Assembly (NCBI RefSeq): GCF_001612985.1
Contig: NZ_BDBM01000020.1
Coordinates: forward strand, 1 to 64,000
Direction of reading: 5' to 3'
DNA length: 64,000 nucleotides
Source: Nocardia gamkensis NBRC 108242
GTDB taxonomy: Bacteria; Actinomycetota; Actinomycetes; Mycobacteriales; Mycobacteriaceae
The translations under genes were made by a program, and so were the position numbers. This document shows, in pieces, positions 59,893 through 64,000 of this stretch (position 1 is the stretch's first letter; the number at the start of each line of letters is the position of its first letter). The notes beneath the pieces were generated by a model, which did not search any database, was not told where the DNA came from, and saw only the letters and a program-made list of their open reading frames with translations.

Positions 59893-60537
59893 GTGAGCTA
59901 TGACCACGTGTTGCTACCGTCCGGTGTCGCGTCGTCGATCGCGGAGGTCGACGCCTACCTGAGCACCCAGCAGGGCGCCCCCGAGTCGGGGACGGTAGCG
60001 CGGATCGCGGCCGAACTGAACAGACGCAACGCGGAACTGCCCGAGGAGGACGGCTTTCTCAGCACCGCGCCGGTAGGCGGCGCGGCCACCGGCGCGGTGC
60101 TGCACGTGGCGTGTCCCTACGACGCGATCGGTTTCGTCCGCCACCTGCTGTTCGAACTGGCCACACCGCTGAACTACGCCGTCTACGACCCCCAGCTGGC
60201 CTGGCTGATCGATCCCGCCGGGCACGTCGGCGCCATGGTCACGCACGGTGGTGCGGGCGAGTTCCCGTACCCGACCGAAGCGCTTGTCCAGCAGTGGATC
60301 CCGGAGCTGAGCCCGCCCAACCCGTACCTCGTGGTCGAGCGCGGCGACCAGTTCTACATCCAGACCTACCGTGACAACTCCGGCGCGTACACCGTGGAGT
60401 ACCGGGACGGCGATCCCGACAGGCATTTCGGCACGACCGTCTCCGACCCGGCCACCGTGGCCGCCCTCATCTGGGGCTGGGCCAACGACGACCGCAGCCG
60501 TTTCCCCGGCCTACCCTGGTCGCGCGTCGATCTCTAG
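59893..60537 (+). CDS. Conserved hypothetical protein
   Basis: Protein of 214 residues with no recognised family. It is acidic and rich in aromatic residues, with no signal peptide or membrane helix. Segments such as SYDHVLLPSGVASSIAEVDAY, AVLHVACPYDAIGFVRHLLF and LVVERGDQFYIQTYRDNSGA suggest a mixed alpha/beta domain followed by a beta-rich one, a look shared with some toxin-immunity-like proteins. That resemblance is weak. It follows the Cys-rich miniprotein closely and may be cotranscribed with it. GTG start. Converges with lysE. Confidence 0.7.
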   Translation: MSYDHVLLPSGVASSIAEVDAYLSTQQGAPESGTVARIAAELNRRNAELPEEDGFLSTAPVGGAATGAVLHVACPYDAIGFVRHLLFELATPLNYAVYDPQLAWLIDPAGHVGAMVTHGGAGEFPYPTEALVQQWIPELSPPNPYLVVERGDQFYIQTYRDNSGAYTVEYRDGDPDRHFGTTVSDPATVAALIWGWANDDRSRFPGLPWSRVDL

Positions 60538-60543
60538 CACCCG

Positions 60544-61170
60544 TCACTGGTTCTGGACGGCCAGCCGGCCCGCCAGCGCGAGGAACGAGGCACCGAAAAC
60601 CCGCCGCGTCCAGGTGACGACGGCGGGCCGGGAGACGACCTGGTCGCGGACGGCGGCCGCGCAGGCGCCGTATACCGCGAACACCGCGAAGGTCGCCAGC
60701 ATGAAGATGCCGCTCAGCTCGAGCATGCGCGCGACCGCGTTCGGCGCGCCGCTGGGCACGAACTGCGGGAGGAACGCGAAGAAGAAGATGGTCAACTTGG
60801 GGTTGAGCAGGTTCAGCAGTACCGCCGAGGTGATCACCTTCCGCACCGAGGGCGCGGTGTGCCCGGTCCGTTCCGGCACGGCGAGCGCGCCCTTGTCCCG
60901 GAAGGTGCTCCAGGCCATGTACACCAGATAGGCGACGCCGAGGTACTTCAGCGTCTGGAAGGCGACCGCGCCGGCGTTCAGCAGCGCGGCCAGACCCGTG
61001 ATCGCCGCGATCAGGTGCGGGACGGTGCCGAGCGTGCAGCCGAAAGCCGCGATCACCGCGGCCCGCACGCCCCTGGACAGCCCGGCCGCGAGCGTGAACA
61101 GGACACCGGTTCCGGGGGTGGCGACGATGACGAGCGTCGTCAGCAAGAATTCGATGCTCATCTCCGACAC
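60544..61170 (-). CDS. LysE/RhtB-family amino acid exporter
   Basis: Membrane exporter of 208 residues with about six helices. The family marks are the N-terminal PGTGVLFTLAAGLSRGVRAAV, which aligns with the usual PGP signature, and LLNLLNPKLTIFFFAFLPQF in the middle. It would export amino acids or homoserine lactone-like compounds. The GTG at 61170 or the ATG three codons later may be the start. The gap to recR is 54 bp on the same strand, but a functional link is not expected. Confidence 0.9.
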   Translation of the reverse strand: MSEMSIEFLLTTLVIVATPGTGVLFTLAAGLSRGVRAAVIAAFGCTLGTVPHLIAAITGLAALLNAGAVAFQTLKYLGVAYLVYMAWSTFRDKGALAVPERTGHTAPSVRKVITSAVLLNLLNPKLTIFFFAFLPQFVPSGAPNAVARMLELSGIFMLATFAVFAVYGACAAAVRDQVVSRPAVVTWTRRVFGASFLALAGRLAVQNQ

Positions 61171-61224
61171 GGTAACCCACGCCGGGCGGCACGCAATCCC
61201 GCTCGGGAGAAGCGTTTGCGCCTG

Positions 61225-61833
61225 CTACAGCGCGCGCCGCCCGGACAGCGCGCGGCCGAGGGTCAGCTCGTCGGCGAATTCGAGGTCGCCGCCCATCGGC
61301 AGGCCCGAGGCCAGCCTGGTCACGCTCAGGCCGGGGAAGTCGCGCAGCATCCGGACCAGATAGGTGGCCGTGGCCTCGCCCTCGGTGTTCGGATCGGTCG
61401 CGATGATCACCTCGCTGACGTCGACGCCGTCCTCCTGGTTTCCGATGCGCGCCAGCAACTCCCGGATGCGCAGCTGGTCGGGGCCGATGCCGCTGAGCGG
61501 ATCGAGCGCGCCGCCGAGCACGTGGTAGCGACCGCGGAACTCCCGGGTGCGCTCGATCGCCTGCACGTCCTTGGGTTCCTCGACCACGCAGATCATCGTC
61601 CGGTCCCGGCGCGGGTCGGCGCAGATACGGCACAGCTCGCCGTCGGAGACCGTCCCGCACGTCACGCAGAACTGCACACCGTCGCGCACCTTCTGCAACG
61701 CGGCCTGCAACCGATCGATCTCCGGCGGCTCCACCCCGAGCAGGTGAAAGGCGATGCGCTGGGCGCTCTTCGGACCGACGCCGGGCAGCTTGCCCAATTC
61801 GTCGATCAGATCCTGGACCGGACCCTCGTACAA
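61225..61833 (-). CDS. Recombination protein RecR
   Basis: RecFOR-pathway DNA repair protein of 202 residues. The N-terminal HhH region GKLPGVGPKSAQRIAFHLL is followed by a Cys4 zinc finger (Cys56, 59, 68, 71). The Toprim domain has EEPKDVQAIERTREFRG and IIATDPNTEGEATATYL (two blocks). The start is a TTG, giving the family's MxEGPVQDLIDELGKL. It lies 13 bp after ybaB, the usual pairing, and is syntenic with Rv3715c. Confidence 0.97.
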   Translation of the reverse strand: MYEGPVQDLIDELGKLPGVGPKSAQRIAFHLLGVEPPEIDRLQAALQKVRDGVQFCVTCGTVSDGELCRICADPRRDRTMICVVEEPKDVQAIERTREFRGRYHVLGGALDPLSGIGPDQLRIRELLARIGNQEDGVDVSEVIIATDPNTEGEATATYLVRMLRDFPGLSVTRLASGLPMGGDLEFADELTLGRALSGRRAL

Positions 61834-61846
61834 CTGCTACCCCGGC

Positions 61847-62179
61847 TCAGAAACCGGGCAGCGAACCGCCGCCGAGGCCACCGGACAGCGGTCCGAGCCG
61901 TTCCGCGGCGACGCGCTGCGCGTTGGCCATCGCGTCGTTGACCGCGCCGATGACCAGGTCCTGCAAGGTCTCGACGTCGTCGGGATCCACGGCCTTCGGG
62001 TCGATGGTCAGCGACACCACCTCGCCGCTGGCCTTGATGGTGACCCGGACCAGGCCGCCGCCCGCCTCGCCTTCCACCTCGGTCGCCGCGATCTCTTCCT
62101 GGGCTTCCATCACCGCCTGCTGCATCTGCTGCGCCTGGGCGAGCAACTGTTGCATATCGAACTGGCCACCTGGCTGCAC
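61847..62179 (-). CDS. YbaB/EbfC nucleoid-associated protein
   Basis: DNA-binding protein of 110 residues. The N-terminal coiled coil MQQLLAQAQQMQQAVMEAQE is followed by the conserved GEAGGGLVRVTIKASGEVVSLTIDPK-type strands (GGGLVRVTIKASGEV) and DPDDVETLQDLVIGAVNDA. It forms tweezer-like dimers on DNA. The GTG at 62179 (MQPGGQFD) matches the mycobacterial start; a longer frame upstream has no support. Cotranscribed with recR. Confidence 0.93.
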   Translation of the reverse strand: MQPGGQFDMQQLLAQAQQMQQAVMEAQEEIAATEVEGEAGGGLVRVTIKASGEVVSLTIDPKAVDPDDVETLQDLVIGAVNDAMANAQRVAAERLGPLSGGLGGGSLPGF

Positions 62180-62370
62180 GGGAGGGTCCTCTCTGGAGAA
62201 GGTGTCACCGGCCAGCCTAGTCCTGCCGCACCGTGTCCCCGGCGCGGCCCGACGGGTCCGATGTCGCGACGCATGGTGGATAACAGGTTGGGTAGTTCCG
62301 GTGGAGACCGACCGAGCGCGCCTTACCATCGACACCGAGTCGGGGTCGGTGTGCAAATCTGGAGACAAAG

Positions 62371-63003
62371 ATGATCGCAGTTCGTGCACGTTTCCTGAGC
62401 ACCCTGGTGCTCACGCTTGGTGTTCCCAGCATCTTTCTCGGCGCTACGGCGCCAACGGCGTCCGCGGACACGGAGATCATCGATGCGACCGAGGTGATCG
62501 ATGCCCAGGAGGTCATCGATGCCGAAACCATCCCGGCGGTCGCGGACTACGGTGACGGCTGCGTCCTCTATCCGGACGACAAGGCCGCGACACTCGATTC
62601 GCTGCGCTTCCGGTGCTCGGCGCAGCAGCAGGACGCCATCTTCCGCGCCGCGCCGCTGGGCGACGTTCCCTCCGGCGTGAAGTCGGGCTGGGTCACTCGT
62701 CCACCGGTCATGCAAGCCGTCGCGCCCCCGCTGTGGATCGGCAAGACCTTCTACACCGGCCCGGACGGCGGCTACCTGATGAACCGCCTCACCGGTGCGG
62801 GCATCGAGGGCTGGCGCGCCGACGTATACGCGGCGCCCGCACTGACCGACGGGCAGCCCGCCTGGGCCCTGAACTACGCGCCCTCCCCGACGCCGCCGGT
62901 CTACGACGAGATCCGGGAGGTCACCCCGGGTGTGTGGTTCGGCTATTCGTGGTGGCGCGGCGCGTTCCAGACCACCCTGCTGCTGACCTTCGCGCTCGCC
63001 TGA
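62371..63003 (+). CDS. Secreted protein with a three-unit hexapeptide repeat
   Basis: Exported protein of 210 residues, function unknown. A signal peptide covers 1-32 (ending TASA-DTE). Immediately after it, three hexapeptides of pattern E-(I/V)-I-D-A-x occupy 35-52 (EIIDAT, EVIDAQ, EVIDAE). The mature domain has two cysteines (64 and 82) and is rich in Trp, Tyr and Pro. The DNA of the repeat is also reiterated. It is divergent from ybaB. The repeat could be an extended spacer or a binding strip; nothing indicates which. Confidence 0.8.
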   Translation: MIAVRARFLSTLVLTLGVPSIFLGATAPTASADTEIIDATEVIDAQEVIDAETIPAVADYGDGCVLYPDDKAATLDSLRFRCSAQQQDAIFRAAPLGDVPSGVKSGWVTRPPVMQAVAPPLWIGKTFYTGPDGGYLMNRLTGAGIEGWRADVYAAPALTDGQPAWALNYAPSPTPPVYDEIREVTPGVWFGYSWWRGAFQTTLLLTFALA

Positions 63004-63016
63004 ACACCGAGTGTCG

Positions 63017-63047
63017 TTGACCCTCCCGTCGCTGGAGGGTGTTGGCT
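63017..63047 (+). promoter_or_regulatory. MerR-type promoter of the leaderless merR gene
   Basis: TTGACC (63017-63022) and TTGGCT (63042-63047) are separated by exactly 19 bp. The dyad ACCCTCC-N7-GGAGGGT (63020-63040) lies between and across them. Transcription would begin at or just before the ATG at 63054. Confidence 0.8.
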
Positions 63048-63053
63048 GGTGCC

Positions 63054-63866
63054 ATGACGGCAACCGTCCCCATCGGCGAGTTCTCCAGGCTGAGCAATCT
63101 CAGCGTGAAGACGTTGCGCTACTACCACGAGATCGGCCTACTGGCTCCGGTCGACGTCGACGCCGGGTCGGGCTATCGGCGGTACGCGACGGCGCAGGTC
63201 ACGCAGGCACAGTTGATCCGGCGGCTGCGCGAGCTGGACATGCCGGTCCCGGAGATCCGCGCCGTCCTCGCCGCGCCGGACGACGACGCCCGTGACGCCA
63301 CGCTGCGCGCGCATCTGGAGCGCATGGAGGCGGAACTGATCCGTACCCGTGCGGTCGTGGCGTCGTTGCGCTCGCTGTTGACGCCCGCACCCCCGATCAC
63401 CGTGGAGTATCGCGTGGTTCCGGCGTTCCCGGCCGCGGCGATCGGCGCGACGGTGGCGCGCGAACACATCGACCGGTGGTGCGCGTCGACGTTCCCGGCG
63501 TTGTACGAGGCGCTGGCCGCCGCGGATATCGCACCCGCGGGGGTCGGCGGCGCCACCTACGGCACCGATTTCTTCGAACAGGACGAGGGCGCGGTCGTCG
63601 CGTTCGTCCCGGTCGCCGACGCCGACATCGTCTTGCCCTCAGGACTTTCGGCGATCGAGTTACCCACGCGACGATTCGCCGTCACCGTGCACGAGGGCCC
63701 GTTCGAGGATTTCGACCGCACCTACGGAGCGCTGGGCAGTCATGTCGCCGAACACGATGTCGCGTTGCCCGAACCGATCCGCGAGTTGTACCTGCTCGGA
63801 CCGGATGTGTCCGACGATCCCGCCACCTACCGAACCGAAGTGTGCTGGCCCATCGCCCAACCGTGA
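63054..63866 (+). CDS. MerR-family regulator with GyrI-like effector domain
   Basis: Regulator of 270 residues of the BmrR/TipA type. The N-terminal HTH is IGEFSRLSNLSVKTLRYYHE, continuing GLLAPVDVDAGSGYRRYATAQ. A dimerisation helix covers about 75-115. The C-terminal GyrI-like domain (about 120-270) binds cationic or hydrophobic drugs in relatives. It should activate its own promoter and possibly the VOC gene starting 13 bp after its stop. The transcript appears leaderless because the -10 box lies six bases before the ATG. Confidence 0.9.
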   Translation: MTATVPIGEFSRLSNLSVKTLRYYHEIGLLAPVDVDAGSGYRRYATAQVTQAQLIRRLRELDMPVPEIRAVLAAPDDDARDATLRAHLERMEAELIRTRAVVASLRSLLTPAPPITVEYRVVPAFPAAAIGATVAREHIDRWCASTFPALYEALAAADIAPAGVGGATYGTDFFEQDEGAVVAFVPVADADIVLPSGLSAIELPTRRFAVTVHEGPFEDFDRTYGALGSHVAEHDVALPEPIRELYLLGPDVSDDPATYRTEVCWPIAQP

Positions 63867-63879
63867 AAAGGAGACATCC

Positions 63880-64000
63880 ATGACGCTCTCTATCGCCCAC
63901 GTCACCATCGACTGCGAGAACGCGGGCGCGCTCGCCGAATTCTGGTCGCGATTGCTGGAGACGCCCGTCGATCCCGGCCCCACCCCGGAGTTCGCCACCG
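63880..64000 (+). CDS. VOC-family (glyoxalase/bleomycin-resistance-like) protein, 5' part
   Basis: The first 40 codons of a gene running out of the window. MTLSIAHVTIDCENAGALAE followed by FWSRLLETP is the beta-alpha start of a vicinal-oxygen-chelate domain. AAAAGGAGA precedes the ATG. Coupled to the merR/GyrI gene, it may be a resistance or detoxification protein; its metal ligands lie beyond the end. Confidence 0.8.
   Translation, partial: MTLSIAHVTIDCENAGALAEFWSRLLETPVDPGPTPEFAT

Overview
The window is high-GC actinobacterial chromosome, with frequent GTG and TTG starts, several apparently leaderless genes and dense packing. The gene order at both ends matches, from memory, that of Mycobacterium tuberculosis. 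The left end carries the two ArsA-like ATPases, whiB4, ponA2, yqeY and a metallophosphoesterase (Rv3679-Rv3683 and Rv3688c). The right half carries asd, ask, leuA, murT, gatD, recR and ybaB (Rv3708c-Rv3716c). With the class A beta-lactamase lipoprotein, the EspI-like protein and the urea amidolyase operon, this suggests a mycolic-acid actinomycete, most likely Nocardia. The genus is an inference; no rRNA gene is present.

Region by region. 1-9 kb: a repeat-bearing leader, an ATPase pair, whiB4 divergent from ponA2, yqeY, a metallophosphoesterase and a Pro/Trp/Gln-rich membrane protein. A tRNA-Pro(CGG) lies at 9136-9209. 9.2-30.3 kb is accessory. It holds an SDR that has lost its catalytic residues, a small secreted protein, and a GntR-urea carboxylase-allophanate hydrolase operon. 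A flavin monooxygenase, TetR and P450 group appears to share one operator. A beta-lactamase, a furA-catalase operon with two Fur boxes, an APC permease and a secreted serine hydrolase follow. The region ends with a class IV aminotransferase, a YefM-YoeB toxin-antitoxin pair and a divergent SnoaL/TetR pair. 30.3-45 kb: asd-ask, YjbQ, tandem RibD-like reductases with a divergent TetR, small conserved proteins, LtrA, a voltage-sensor-like membrane protein and a secreted cholesterol oxidase. It continues with a frameshifted TAP-type hydrolase, a TauE-like permease, and leuA behind a leucine-codon leader peptide and attenuator. 45-64 kb: an orphan EspI/MinD-like ATPase, LysR/EamA and a Tat-exported amine oxidase-like protein. 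A low-GC patch holds a cold-shock-like protein and a decayed secreted gene. Then come an FMN-binding protein, murT-gatD, a MerR-type promoter driving a CCSFF protein and a MerR remnant without its DNA-binding domain, and a fused circularly permuted ATP-grasp/alpha-E protein with a transglutaminase. The window ends with a Cys-rich miniprotein, LysE, recR-ybaB, a repeat-bearing secreted protein, a leaderless MerR/GyrI regulator and a truncated VOC gene.

Amino-acid synthesis (ask, asd, leuA) and envelope assembly (ponA2, murT-gatD, and ask-asd through diaminopimelate) form the conserved frame. Catabolic, redox and resistance cassettes, each usually beside its own regulator, make up the rest. I see no phage, insertion sequence, integrase, CRISPR array or large biosynthetic cluster. 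The observations most worth following are the MerR remnant under an intact 19-bp-spacer promoter, the shared TGTTCTAGACAG operator, the ATP-grasp/alpha-E fusion, the two intergenic repeat regions, and several miniproteins.
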